Assembly: GCF_024139115.2 (NCBI RefSeq)
Contig: NC_085140.1
Span: 434,061,240-434,125,239, forward strand
DNA length: 64,000 bases
Direction: 5' to 3'
Source: Armigeres subalbatus
Lineage: Eukaryota; Arthropoda; Insecta; Diptera; Culicidae
Shown here one piece after another: positions 31,386 to 43,555 of this stretch. Every line of letters begins with the position of its first letter. Position 1 is the stretch's first letter. The notes under the pieces are model-generated. The model was not told the origin of the DNA, searched no databases, and saw only the letters and a program-made list of their open reading frames with translations. Made by a program: the position numbers and the translations under genes.

Positions 31386-33798
31386 GCTTAAAAATATTAT
31401 TCAAACAAAATCAATATTTTAGGCCGGGATCTAAAATCAAATAGGGTAGAATACGGCTTTGGCAGGGTGCGACAGTTGTTGGCACCCTCAACAATATTTG
31501 CGTTTTCCAGCAAACATACACTATTTATGAACATAATTTTGATTCAATCACACAATGTCAAGTCTAAGCTTTCATTTAAATAAGTTGTTTGTGTAGAAGT
31601 AACAAGATTTGATGTGTTAATCACCGAAACAAATTTGCACCTACGAAATCCTTGCCATTATTGCATTGCCAAAGAAAGCAGTGCATGAAAAGCAAACTGT
31701 TACTTACTTTTTTGGATCGCCTGTTTCTCCTCTTTATTCCGTATAACACGACAAATTAGGTACGTAAACTACTTTTTACACTTTATCACCACTTGATTGT
31801 CACCACAAAGAGCAAATTTATGCAATATTTGCTCTATGTTACACTAAATAAAATCGAGACTGTTCGTTTTCTTTGGCAGCAGCACACTTCGGAATAGAGC
31901 GGAAGAATGTGTTTGTGAGTATATCAAACACACGCTAAAAAAATATCACGCACAATTCTTTGTGATTTGATTTTAGGAAAAATACGAACAAAAAATCCGG
32001 TGATGGCATTTATTTTTGATGAAACAAATATTTCATGTAAGGACCGCAAAGAGCAAGTTGTTTATTTGAAACTGGTTGATAGACTTTTAGCATTACAAAG
32101 CTCTAAGACTCTAAGACTCTAAGGCATTACAAAAGACAAAAAATGTAAATCTTGGCAACGAACAAAAAGCATATAAGTTCTCTTCTCTAAAATGGCCAAC
32201 ATTATTCAAATAGGTTGGAAATGGTAAAAGTTATGAAACGGTCAATATCTGGGTACACGGGTGCCCTATCTGTCATTTACGTCTTTTTTTTGTTGGCCAC
32301 ATAAGGGTTAAATTTGTTTTGCAATGTGTTTAAATGCATTTGCCTATTTGTCTACATGACATAAAATTGATGCCAAGGCTAAAAATTCATGTTTTGCTTT
32401 AAACCAGTTTTGATAAACAATAAAGTTTGTTTCAAAATTGAGTGAAGAGAGATGAGCGTGCGGCCGATTAATATGAATGAATTTTACTACTGGAGAATAT
32501 AACAACCAGCATTTGGCATTAATACATTACCAGTTTTCTACTTCCATATCTAGTTGCTAAAGTGGCAAACTCATTGCTGATAATAGAAATTGCTATGCCA
32601 ACAGAAGAAACGTTAACCTGTTACTTTATATTAAATTTACTGAGTTTGTGGTAAAGCTGTCATATTTAGTGAACACCAACCATCAAAGAAAGAGCATACA
32701 AATGTATACCAGTTAAACTGGACCTGTGTTTTAGTGTAATTATTCATTATTTTTATCATTCAATTTGGCGAATGTCTTAGACTGCCAAGAATAGGTATTT
32801 TCCCCTACCTACAACGAAAGTGTTTTTTGTGTCTTCAACAGCCCTTGGCTGGATCATCTCTCAACAAAGAAAGTGCACGAAACCCACACAAAAAAAGTGT
32901 TAGATGTTATGTTACTAGTTTTGTTTTTAGAAGAATACTGTTTATGCCGTTTTGTATTTTTCATTGATCGACTTTTCTTAAGATTTCTCATAGTTGATGA
33001 CAACATGTGCTTCTTCGGGCAATTTTTTTCATGCAGTTTCATTTCAAATATTTTTTTCTGCTTATTCCGGAGGCATTAAAATTTGGCCAATTTCATCAGT
33101 GGTAGTAACCGGAGCAGAAAATATTCATCTTCATGAAGCAAATTTAGTCCGAATTTTGACAAACATCGTATGATTATTCAAAACATAGAATGACATAGTC
33201 AAACGACTGCTGCACCAACTAATTCATTCGACTGTCACTGAGTGTGCTTACTATGTGCAAGAAAAAACACAATTAGCATTGTTTATTGCGAGAAAAGAGA
33301 AAAATTCTAATTTTGCGGAGAAGCAGACTGAGTGTCGGAAACTTCAAAATGGAATGCACTGTACGAAAAGTGTTGATATTTCTTGATATTAAGAATATTC
33401 GAGAAATCTCAAATGTTTCTAAATCACATAAATATATGACAAAATGCCTTCAAAGTATCATAAAACTTGTTAAAAAAATATAGCGGCATGTAATACTCGT
33501 TTAAAGTTGCATATTCCCGTTGGTTTTAATAATCAACATTCACACCGAAAAAAAAACAACATTTTTTACCGTGCAACAAGTGATTTGACGTTTGCGGAAC
33601 AGCTTTCCGACAGTCGACCGTCGGACCACGGTTCGAATTTTTCAATCTTCAATATATTGATATTTACCGTTGAAAGGGCCCCGCGGATGCTAATCGGATT
33701 CAGTTCTGTGTGATAAATTACTTCACTCAATTTAAACTTGTTCAGATTTCAGATAATTTATCGATTTGTAGAATGTGCATAAATATTCAATGACTAAT
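31386..33798. other. AT-rich DNA, no supported feature
   Basis: About 2.4 kb without recognisable coding or repeat structure. The frames 32854-33079 on both strands overlap each other and lack motifs. Confidence 0.5.
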
Positions 33799-34051
33799 CA
33801 CAGAGAAACAGACGTCTCACTCAACATATGTTCCATCGTACACCTTTTTAACGGTTTATTTAACATTTTGTAGGTGATTAATCGGCCACCGATGGCGCTT
33901 TCTTCGATTTTGCTTGCGTTTGACGTTTGCACACTACCGCCATCTGGTTGCCGCTTGGCCACTCACCGGGATTTTAGCATTGGGCGACAATGTTTTCGTG
34001 ACGATGATTTTGATTGCAATTTGTTCTAAGTGAGACGTCTGTTTCTCTGTG
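33799..34051. mobile_element. hAT-like MITE (253 bp)
   Basis: Perfect 22-bp terminal inverted repeats begin CACAGAGAAACAGACGTC and are flanked by GACTAAT at 33792-33798 and 34052-34058. If the neighbouring T/G is counted the duplication is 7 of 8 bp, suggesting hAT or P mobilisation. The interior has no coding sequence. Confidence 0.85.
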
Positions 34052-35437
34052 GACTAATATTCAACTGAATATTGACAGTCCAGAGCCGAAAATGAATGTG
34101 CTGACAAGTGAAGAAAGGTGGTCTTCACCAAAAAAATTCGATTATTTTACACTCTGGTAGTAACTTGATACACGCAAAAAAAATGTTGCGGTCGAAACTA
34201 CCATTCCGAGGGTTAATTTAAGAATACGCACCGACGATTTTCAGCAGACAACAAACCCGTTTAATTTTACCATGCGCGCAGTAAAAATCAACTGTGGTCC
34301 TGGTGGAATGTTGTTGCATGAACTGAATCAGTGGTGAATTTGTCCGAATGCGTGGTTAATTTAACTGAAAATTTGTGGTTGTTTTAAAAACATGGCGTAG
34401 TCTACAAAATAGTAACCGTTACCATGGAATTTTTTTCTGTGTAGGCAAATTTTTTTCGAAAATCAGGCCACGCCTCAACGTCAATAAAATAAAGCGCAGG
34501 GAAAGACATTCTAATTTTCAAATTAAGCTCATATTCAATTATTCTTTTTGAATCTTCCGAAGTAGGTAGGTAACTCAATTTTTTTTTTCAAATTTGCTTT
34601 ATCAGATATTTTTACATGATTGATTTGATTCTTTTCGAACAATTAAAATTTATTCAAAGTTTTTCTGAATAATTTTGAATATTTCGAAATCATCCACTGT
34701 AAAAAAACGACGGCAGGGAAAAATAATTTATAAACCAACTGAACAAAATCGAGTTTAAGGCAGTTTCAAACCGAGGGAAAATTTGGTCGGAAAGGGAAAG
34801 TTTGGTCGTTAAGGCTAGTTTGTACATCAGGGGCTTGTCTCAAATTTCGCTTTCGAGAGTTATGGGATTCCGTTATGAAAAATTAGAAATTCGGCCCGAT
34901 TTAAAAAACAATCAAGCGGAAATCTTTGAGAGTACGAGCTGTAAACCAGACTATAAATTGCCCAGGATTTTTTTTATCTTTTGCGACGAAATTGCATGAG
35001 TCCCATTTTTTGGGAGCACATGAGCACAAAATCAATGGACAAGATTCCCGAGGTGTGAGGCTACTTTTAGCGCCATTTAAATCAATTTCGACCAAAAAGC
35101 ACTGTGAATTGCTTAGATTTCACGTTTATTCTCATGCGCGAACCATATTCATGAGAATAATTAAAATTACTTTTTATCAATTACCAAAAAGATTTTTTCC
35201 CAATTATATTCATAAAAAAAAGAGGCACGGGAAATCAATAATCCCATCATATTATCATATTGCTCTTTTTGCATTTGTGTTTTGATTTTTTTCTTAAAAC
35301 TATTCTTTCTATGCCTAAAACCGGCCTTAGACAGGGTACTTTGACAATTGTGAGTTATTTTCAATTGGAAAAGTTTTTGATATTGGTCAATTATTGAATC
35401 CCTAATACATGTCTAAGAGTAAATTAAAATTGCTCCG
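34052..35437. other. Unassigned AT-rich DNA, possible small MITE at ~34172-34445
   Basis: CACGCAAAAAAAATG near 34172 and the reverse of CACAGAAAAAAATTCC near 34425-34443 could be weak TIRs. The frames at 34901-35285 overlap on both strands and are not recognised. Confidence 0.3.
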
Positions 35438-35785
35438 TTGCCCCGCGTCCGCGATCGTGCATCGAAATTAAATACATCAGTCTTCGCGTGGATATTTCGA
35501 GGCATATTTGGTTCCGTAGTCCTTCAAGTGAACCTGCCTTTGGCGGAGAAGATCAAAACTTCACCGGATATTGAGATGCTTCGGAAGCTGTGCAAAACTT
35601 TGGCAGGACATCGAAACGGTACGGTGGGGAAATCCTCGAACAATACGAATCCGGGCAGGGCAACCCGTTTTGCTTTTCTCGTTGTTCCGACAGTTTCGAC
35701 AGAAACGGTACTGAAAGGTGAATCAGCTGCTGATCAACAAATTCGGATTGGATCAACCTTGACCTTGACTTGGAAAGAAAGGTAA
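35438..35785 (+). CDS. Hypothetical open frame, possibly ORF1 5' part of the following LINE
   Basis: A 115-residue frame ends at a plausible donor (AAAG|GTAAGAG), with a TATTTCAG acceptor-like sequence at ~35835-35842. Codon text such as AEKIKTSPDIEMLRKLCKTL looks protein-like but I recognise no family. Its position directly before the zinc-knuckle ORF1 end suggests it belongs to the LINE. Gene status is doubtful. Confidence 0.25.
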   Translation: MPRVRDRASKLNTSVFAWIFRGIFGSVVLQVNLPLAEKIKTSPDIEMLRKLCKTLAGHRNGTVGKSSNNTNPGRATRFAFLVVPTVSTETVLKGESAADQQIRIGSTLTLTWKER

Positions 35786-35870
35786 GAGTTTTTGTTTTAC
35801 TTTTAATCAATAAAAAAATAAAAGGAGCTGTGTATATTTCAGATCACTAACGCATCCAGAGACGCATCCA

Positions 35871-36101
35871 TTGACGCATCTTAGGTGTTTCCAATGTGGA
35901 GAATTTGGGCACATGAGCACAGATTGCAAAAACGCTATCGCGTGCTCTAAGTGCAGTGGACCTCACAAGACATCTGAATGCACGTCATCTGTATTGAAAT
36001 GTGTTAATTGTAATAAAATGAATCAAGAACGTAAAACGAATTTGGACGTTAAACACGGAGCATTCAGTACTGAATGCAAAGTGTATAAAAAGATTAGTTG
36101 A
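35871..36101 (+). pseudogene. LINE ORF1 C-terminus with zinc knuckles
   Basis: The frame shows CFQCGEFGHMSTDC (CX2CX4HX4C), CSKCSGPHKTSEC (CX2CX3HX4C) and a third, stretched CVNC...H...C. These nucleic-acid-binding knuckles characterise the gag-like ORF1 of jockey/R1-type LINEs. The N-terminal part is missing or lies in the preceding unrecognised frame. ORF2 begins directly after. Confidence 0.75.
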
Positions 36102-36127
36102 TCGCAAAAAGAGCAGCTTGCATTTCA

Positions 36128-38930
36128 ATGAATAGCAAACCAAGTTCTAGTATGAATGTAAATAAATTCGATATTTTGTATTTGAACATTGCAGGTCTCT
36201 CTACAAACTACGTTGCATTACGTCAGCTTGTAGAAGATAAACGTCCTTTTAGTCTTTTATCTGAAACGCATATCGTTGACAGTGATTCTTTCGAACAGTA
36301 CAGTATCCCGGGTTACAGTGTAGCTGCTGCTTGTTTACCACATTCAAGACACACTGGCGGTGTTGCTATTTATGTCAAAGAATCGGTTCAATTCAAGCTT
36401 CAATTGAACGAAGTTTGTGATGGTAACTGGTTCTTAGGCATTGCAGTTGAACGTGGCATGAAGATGGGTAACTATGGAGTTTTATATCACTCTCCCAGTT
36501 CAAATGACCAGCGATTTGTTGAAATTTTGGAGAACTGGTTGGAGATGTTCATAGATCCTAGTAAATTAAATATACTCGCTGGCGATTTTAATATCAATTG
36601 GTGTGACATCCATAATTCGAATCATTTGAAACGGTTAGCAGACTTTTGATTTGAAACAAAAGGTCTTCGATTACACACGTATTTCTCAGCACAGTAGAAC
36701 TTTAATTGATCATGTATATTCTAATTTCGATTTGTGATTTGAAAATAACCGATCATGAAACTCTAGTAATTAACGTAGATGATAATAGTGATAATAATAG
36801 TGATCTTATCAAATTAAAGTGCTGGAGAAAATATTCAAAACAAACTATCTCAGGTCTTGTCGCAAAAACGTGGATTTTCAATCAAACGTCAGTTTGTTAG
36901 ATCAAAAATCAGCTGTTCTTACTGACGTTTTGAAAACCTGTACCAATAATCTAATAGAACATAAATACGTATCCCTGAAAAACTCGAACAGCTGAACAAT
37001 CTGGATCTTTTACGATTCAAACGTAAAAGGGACAAATTATACAGAAAATTTTGTAGAAGTAATAATGCTATTCATTGGAAAGGTATTAGGTCGCGCGTAA
37101 TAAATATTCGCATATGTTGAAAAAACGAGATGCGAATATATTCAGAGGAAAATTGATCAGCATCAAAACAACAGCAAAGAGTTATGGAAAATTTTGAAAT
37201 CCTTGTTAAAACCTAATAGTAGCAAACCGCGATCCATAACCTTCGATGGCACATTAGAACAGTCAGAACAAGTTATTGCAGATAAATTCAATCAATATTT
37301 CGTCAACAGTGTCTCACTGATTAACCAGTCAATTGAGTTAGTTGATGAGCCTGACGAAATAAAACAGCCGATTAATTTTAATTGTAGATTTGATGGATTT
37401 CACCCAATAACATTAGAAGAACTTGAAAATATTTGCTTTTCAATTGGAAAAACGGCTGGAGTCGATAATGTTAATGCCAAGGTAATACAAGACTGCTTTG
37501 AGGTCATCGGACACAACTTGCTGGACCTTATAAATGAATCTTTACGAACTGGGCACGTGCCACAAGTTTGGAAGGAATCTCTAGTGATTCCGATTCAAAA
37601 AGTTGCTGGGACGATTAAAGCCGAAGAGTTTCGTCCTATCAATATGTTGCACACATTAGAAAAAATTTTGGAACTTGTAGTAAAGGCCAGCTGCTTGAGT
37701 ATTTGAATAGAAATAACTTGCTGATACCGGAACAATCGGGATATCGAGAAGGTCATTCTTGTGAAACCGCATTGAACTTGGTATTAGCTAAATGGAAGGA
37801 AAATGTAGAGCGTAAAGATACGATTGTTGCTGTGTTCTTGGATCTAAAACGCGCTTTTGAGACAATTTCTCGGCCCTTATTGTTGAGCACAATCAAGCGC
37901 TTTGGAATTTCAGGATCTGCATACAAGTGGTTTGAAATCTATTTGTCTGACAGATCTCATAGGACTGCTTTTAATGATTCTGTTTCTAGTCCCGTGGAGA
38001 ACACGCTAGAGTGCCACAGGGAAGTGTATTAGGGCCTATTTTATTCATTATGTATATAAATGACATGCGACGAGTCTTACGATTTTGTGATATAAATCTT
38101 TTTGCTGATGACACCGTGATATTCATTGCAGCTAAAATTTAGCAGATGCCGTTTCACGCTTGAACGAGGATTTACACTCTCTAAGTAGATGGTTGAAATA
38201 CAAGCAATTGAAATTGAATATTAATAAAACAAAATACATGGTAATTTCGCGAACCTGAGTAAATGAGGATGTCTCTGTTAAAATTGATGATGAGACAATT
38301 GATCGCGTCCGCGATATTAAATATCTTGGCGTGATTATTGATGACAAGCTAAAATTTGACATACATATTGACAATGTTATCAAGAAAATAGCCAAGAAGT
38401 ATGGAATGCTCTGTCGATTAAAACACGATTTGACTATTGGTAGCAAAATACTCTTGTATAAATCAATCATCTCTCCTCATCTGGATTTTTGCCCTTCCAT
38501 CCTTTTCTTGGCTAACGAAACACAAATATCGAGATTGCAGCGCTTACAAAATAAAATAATGCGTTTGATTTTAAAATGTGATAGATTCACTTCCTCAACT
38601 TTCCTGTTGGACGCCTTACAATGGCTGTCAGTGAAGCAAAGAATAGTGTACTTGACTATGGTGTTCATTTTTAAAGTAATAAACGGTTTACTGCCTCGAT
38701 ATTTGTGTGATCGAATTGAGAGAGGAAGTGATTATAACTATGAATTTATAATACTAGACACGCGGATAATGTGAGAACACCCTATTTTCTGTATGGCGCT
38801 TCACACAACTCTTTGTTTTTTAAAGGCATAAATGTTTTCAATTCGATGCCTTCACACATCAAACGTGCAGTCACGCTAACACAGTTTAAGAGACAATGTA
38901 TTTCACACGTCAAAGCTGCCTTTTGAACAG
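36128..38930 (+). pseudogene. LINE ORF2 relic: AP endonuclease + reverse transcriptase (jockey/CR1/L2 group)
   Basis: The first ATG is at 36128. Endonuclease motifs in order: LNIAGL, LLSETHI (catalytic Glu), GDFNINW at ~36580, then after a frameshift ITDHE. The RT lies at 37194-38774, with FRPINML, EQSGYREGHSCETALNLV, AVFLDLKRAFETI, FADDT at 38101-38115, KYLGVIIDDKL and the C-terminal RLQRLQNKIMRLI and INGLLPRYLC. Frames change near 36650, 37690, 38030, 38140 and 38260, so it is inactive. Coding-like text ends near 38925. Clade is by resemblance only. Confidence 0.85.
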
Positions 38931-39789
38931 CTACCCGGCAGTTTTTTACCCGTTAACACATGTATCTTGACGAAGTTTTTAACAACGGATGATTTTTATG
39001 GACATTTTTATTTTATTATTTATTGAGGCATTAATAAGCTATAACGTTCGCCTCGATGATGATGATGGATTTTAATTTATTGACGTAGTTTATTTTTGAA
39101 CCTTTCTTTGTGTAGTCTACAAAAGTTTGAGCATCGCGCGCGGATTACAGATATGAATGATTTTGAATTTATTTAAAAACTTGCATATTTCGAACTGTTG
39201 AATCATGCTCTTGAATTAGTAGTAAGCCTTCTGGTAGATTATTTTGTACTCGCGGTTGTTCCGAAACTTTTGTTATCGACGGAGCGGTTACACAAGTTTT
39301 GATGTTTGGTTGTCGAACCTAATGATCCATGTTCAGATACATGTGAGTTTTAGATTGCGATATTGGTTTGTGAAAAGAACGCGATGTTTGGCGGAGCTTT
39401 TTAAATCTGTGCGAGAGGTTTCACAAGTTTAGCTTTTGATGAGCTCCATGTGTCACTACTGTTGATTACAAAAATTCTAGTTCTTTAGTTCATTTTACCA
39501 ATTTATTTTTGCTGTATAGTATGGAATTTTATTTTGGATTTTATATCTGTATATACAATCGGATCGTTTGTTTGCAAAACCGATTACATTGATCTTATTT
39601 AATTATCTTAAAGATAACTCGTCCAGCTCAAACCTTTGTAGGGGTATGTGGCGGGACCATCATCATCATCATCATCAAGCGCGATCGATTCAGTGATTGT
39701 TCCTAGGGGCAGCCGCTGTTGATTTTTCTTCTCGTGTCTCTGGAACATGGAGGGTGTTATTATTTTTAGAGCATTTTATTTTAGGAGTA
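38931..39789. other. LINE 3' flank and (ATC)n microsatellite
   Basis: Mostly AT-rich DNA that may be the LINE 3' UTR. An (ATC)n tract of ~21 bp lies at 39657-39677. The frame 39244-39432 is not recognised. Confidence 0.45.
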
Positions 39790-40575
39790 AGAAACTGACT
39801 TAAAAGGGTGCATCCCGAGAAAAAAAATATTTTTTTTATTTTATTGATAAAATTGTTAATATTGTATGGAGACATTGTAGAAATGACAATTTCAAGACAC
39901 TTTGTCGAAGACACCATTTTTTTAACTCTTAAGTGGAAAAAGTTATAGAGGTGCAAAGTTAGTAACCCCTTAAAATTATTTTTTTAGCTCTAACTTTTTT
40001 ATTTAAATTTTTACATTTTTACAATGTTCTACAAAGTTTTAGGTGCTTCAAAAAAACATTTTGTTGTAGAAGAGTGCAAATCGCCATCTCTTCATTTTAA
40101 GGAGCAGTTGTAGCAGATTGTAGCAGCTGTTATTTATGTCATCAGCTTCAGTAGCTCTTACTCTTTTGTTACATATATAAATCATAGGTGGATCTAAGTG
40201 GATTCATAAAAATATTTCGCAAAATGCACCTCAACTTTTTGATCCATTATTTTGTTTCTCCATGCATAATAGTTATCATTATTTTTTCCTCGTTAATTTT
40301 TCCCTGTAAGCTGTTTGCTGGTCTAGATCCCGCCCTGTTGTTTGGAAAATTTGAATTGTGATTCGAAAACGAGCCTTTTTAAGTGATTTAGAGCGTATAT
40401 TTATTTATACGGCACTTTATTTGAGGGGTGCACCCGAGAAAAAAATTTCCTCAAAATTATTTATCTTGTGCAGATGTATTTTAGAGACGAAAATATTAAG
40501 ATACTTTAATGAAGACACAAAATTTAAATCCTCCTCATAGAATTTATAATGGTGCAAAGTTGACAACCATTTAAA
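39790..40575 (+). repeat. Two diverged copies of a GGTGCA(T)CCCGAGAAAAAAA repeat; second copy split by unit B
   Basis: The first copy (39807-40130) and second (40427-40575) share GTGCA(T)CCCGAGAAAAAAAT, GAAGACAC and GGTGCAAAGTT.AC. The second stops at 40575 and appears to resume at ~43033-43130 (ACATTTTGTCGTAGAAGAG), matching 40053-40078 of the first. Copy B of the composite unit therefore lies inside it. Confidence 0.6.
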
Positions 40576-40706
40576 TTTTTTGCCTTTCTCGTATACTAAG
40601 TATACGGTAAAGGCTATATGATCGCTCCAAAAACAAACTTTTTATAGAAGGCCCGGAGACCCATAGTGTTATATACCAATCGACTCAGTTCGACGAATTG
40701 AGGTGA

Positions 40707-40708
<2 letters not shown>

Positions 40709-40799
<91 letters not shown>
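40709..40799. repeat. (GT)n microsatellite, copy B
   Basis: Uninterrupted TG tract of ~91 bp; the (Cys-Val)n frames starting here are artefacts. Confidence 0.97.
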
Positions 40800-40801
<2 letters not shown>

Positions 40802-41430
40802 AAAACTACTCAAAAAATGTCACTCATTTTTCGGCACTTATCCTCAACCGATTTGCTTGCAACAAGTTGCATTCGACGCAGAATCCTGTCCCATTGTTTC
40901 CTATTTGAAATTGGCCAGATCGGACTATGGGATCGAAAGTTATGGCCAAAATACAAATTCATACGAAAAAATCGCGTAAAAAATGTCACTCATTTTTCGG
41001 GCACTTACCCTCAACCGATTTGCTCGCAACAAGTTGCATTCGACGCAGAATCCTGTCCCATTGTTTCCTATTTGAAATTGGCCAGATCGGACTATGGGAT
41101 CGAAAGTTATGACCAAAATACAAATTCATACGAAAAAATCGCGTAAAAAATGTCACTCATTTTTCGGGCACTTACCCTCAACCGATTTGCTCGCAACAAG
41201 TTGCATTCGACGCAGAATCCTGTCCCATTGTTTCCTATTTGAAATTGGCCAGATCGGACTATGGGATCGAAAGTTATGACCAAAATACAAATTCATACGA
41301 AAAAATCGCGTAAAAAATGTCACTCATTTTTCCTTAACCGATTTGCTCACAACAAGTTGCATTCGACGCAGAATGTCTCATATTTTCTAATTGAAAATTG
41401 GCCAGATCGGACTATGGGCTTAGATGTTAT
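40800..41430 (+). repeat. 167-bp tandem repeats, copy B
   Basis: Landmarks at 40927, 41094 and 41261 are spaced exactly 167 bp. The units are more alike among themselves than in copy A, suggesting local homogenisation. Confidence 0.9.
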
Positions 41431-41537
41431 CCCTAGCAGCACACATGTTCCACATAGGTTATTGCTACTTATATATGACCGGATTCAGTCACAATCAAGT
41501 TGTTGCAACCATTTTTGTCTGACTTGTGCTGATCGGG
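41431..41537. mobile_element. 107-bp MITE present in copy B only
   Basis: CCCTAGCAGCAC...GTGCTGATCGGG ends are imperfect inverted repeats, and AT is duplicated around it. Copy A has uninterrupted GTTATGGTCAAA at the corresponding site (~18838-18849). Related text lies at 7367-7460. Confidence 0.75.
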
Positions 41538-42747
41538 ATGGTCAAATTACTATTTATTGTGAAAAAGAGTTCGAAAAAGTCTAGCTCACTTTTTTAGCAC
41601 TTAGACTTCATCTATTGACGCTCGCAACAGATTGCATTCGACGCAGAATCTTGTCCCATTGTTTTCTATTGAAAATTGGCTAGATCGGACTATAGGATCG
41701 GAAATTATGGCTCAAACACCATTTTTGCCTTTTTATACGAAAAGGCTGTATGTTCGCTCCAAAACCAAACTTTTACAGAAGGCCTGGAGACTCATAGTGT
41801 TATATACGTATAAACGAACTGCGATGATGTCTCTGTGTGTGTGCGCGCGCACCAAAAGTGCGAAAAGTTTAGCTCACTTTTTTAAGCTTATCCTCAACTG
41901 ATTTAATTCCAACTATAGATAGTAGAATATATAGATGAGCGAAAGCATGGCTGAGTCGATTTTCTGCCCGTGCACACGCACATATGACGTCACAGCCCTT
42001 AACGTTTCCATTGAAATCGTGACGTCATGCTCGTTTGGAGACACGTTTGACAGTTCGTTTGGAGACAGAGGATTTATCTTCACTCATCTATATATTCCAC
42101 TATCTATAATTCCAACAAGTTTCATTCGACGCGGAATCCTGTCGTTTTGTTTTCTATTGAAAATTTGGACCATGGGCACAGAAATTATGGCCAAAATATA
42201 CTATGTGTTATAAAAAAGCGAGTAAAAAAGTCTAGCTGACTTTTAATGGACTACCCTCAACCGATTTACTCACAACAAATTGCATTAGATGCGGAATCCT
42301 GTTCTATTTAGAAAGTTGGCCAGATTGGACTATTACCTTCGAAATTATGGCCAAAATACTTTTTGCCTTTCTTGTGCATCAAAGTTGTACCGAAAGGCTA
42401 TAATTTCTTTCCGAAAACGAACTATCGGATGCTTCCACACTGATACACTTCCCTCCCTCTTCATACGGGAGTTTGGCAGAAAGACGGTCATGAGATTTAT
42501 ATCATAACAAATATTGCCCTCCGCTCGCTTGATGGGAATGACATTTTCGTTTTCTTTTTGTGTAGTCGGAGCTTCAGTTCAATTTACATCCAAAAGTGAT
42601 ATCCTTAAAATATATGACTGGGTAAAATAAAACAGGGTATGTACGTCAAAAGATTGGAAAAGGAAACAAAATGTCGAAATTCTTATTAGCATATTGTAGA
42701 TCAAGCTGAAAACCGAACCGAGGTTTCGCGACAATCGCATTTTCTCG

Positions 42748-42839
42748 CATTTCCGGATGTTGCAACTGCATCGCGAGTAGTGCGCAACTGTGCCATAGTC
42801 GGGCACCACTCGCGATGCAGTCGCTACATCCGGGAATGG
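42748..42839. repeat. Long hairpin in copy B
   Basis: Counterpart of 27850-27941. The stem is conserved; one arm differs by CGCTACATCC versus CGCGACATCC. Confidence 0.8.
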
Positions 42840-43032
42840 GACAAAATATGATTTTCGGTTTTCAACTGGATATACAATATCTTTGCCATAAATAATCTGA
42901 TTTTCATAGAACGGACAAAGAAATTTGTCTTTTTTACTCCTAGCTACTAGCTCATCTATTTTCAAGCACACACATTTTACGAAGGTCGAGAAAGGCACCA
43001 TCACCGCTAGGTGGATTAATCTGAGTTTTTTT

Positions 43033-43528
43033 CTTTTACCTCACTTTATTTTTTTTTTAAACTTTTTAATCTGAAAAAAAAACATTTTGTCGTAGAAGAG
43101 AGTAAAATTTTCATCATGAGGAGCGATATCAGTTTGCTCTTTCAAGACATGTTTTTTCCGGTTGGCACTTCTATGACAATATGTTTTTTCGAAGCACCTA
43201 CTATTTTGTAGAACATTGCAAAATGCATAAAAAACAAAACAAAAAAATTACAACAAAAAAATGGTTTTCAAGGAGGGGGTAACTTTGCATCACTTTACCT
43301 TTTTATTTGAGAAATAGAAATTTAGTGTTTTCGAAAAAAAATAATCCCACGATTCCATACGAAGGATACCCAGGCCGATTAGGCGGCAGTGTTCAAGCTA
43401 TGACCGCAGGTAATGCCTGCCAACCAGAAGGAAAGGTTGCTGAAAAACACCAACAACTGGGAGCAACGATGGCTAAGAAAGTGAAGAAGCAGCAACCGAT
43501 TTCTCTTCACTTTCGCTAGACTGATTGA
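43033..43528. other. Repeat continuation and unassigned DNA
   Basis: 43033-43330 resembles the AT-rich repeat of 39790-40575, partly in opposite orientation (GTAACTTTGCATCAC). The frame 43307-43519 has no recognised family. Confidence 0.4.
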
Positions 43529-43551
43529 NNNNNNNNNNNNNNNNNNNNNNN
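43529..43551. other. Assembly gap (23 N)
   Basis: Run of N immediately left of the TIR element. Confidence 0.99.
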
Positions 43552-43555
43552 CTTT

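Larger units (their letters stand above)
40576..43032 (+). repeat. Composite repeat unit, copy B (uninterrupted)
   Basis: Collinear with copy A: palindromic head (40582-40614), (GT)n, three to four 167-bp units, second head at 41727-41746, TGACGTCA pair near 41982-42030, third head 42365-42398, hairpin 42748-42839, and inverted TGCCTTTCTCG at the right end (42987-42997). It retains single-copy versions of the targets CGCG and GATGAGCGAAAGCA that are duplicated around insertions in copy A. Confidence 0.85.

Noticed and set aside
38132..38470. Minus-strand 112-codon frame
   Set aside because: Antisense shadow of the LINE reverse transcriptase, which has recognisable motifs on plus.
40703..41146. 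A 147-residue frame starting with (Cys-Val)n
   Set aside because: Begins in the (GT)n tract and continues through 167-bp tandem repeats; no independent support.
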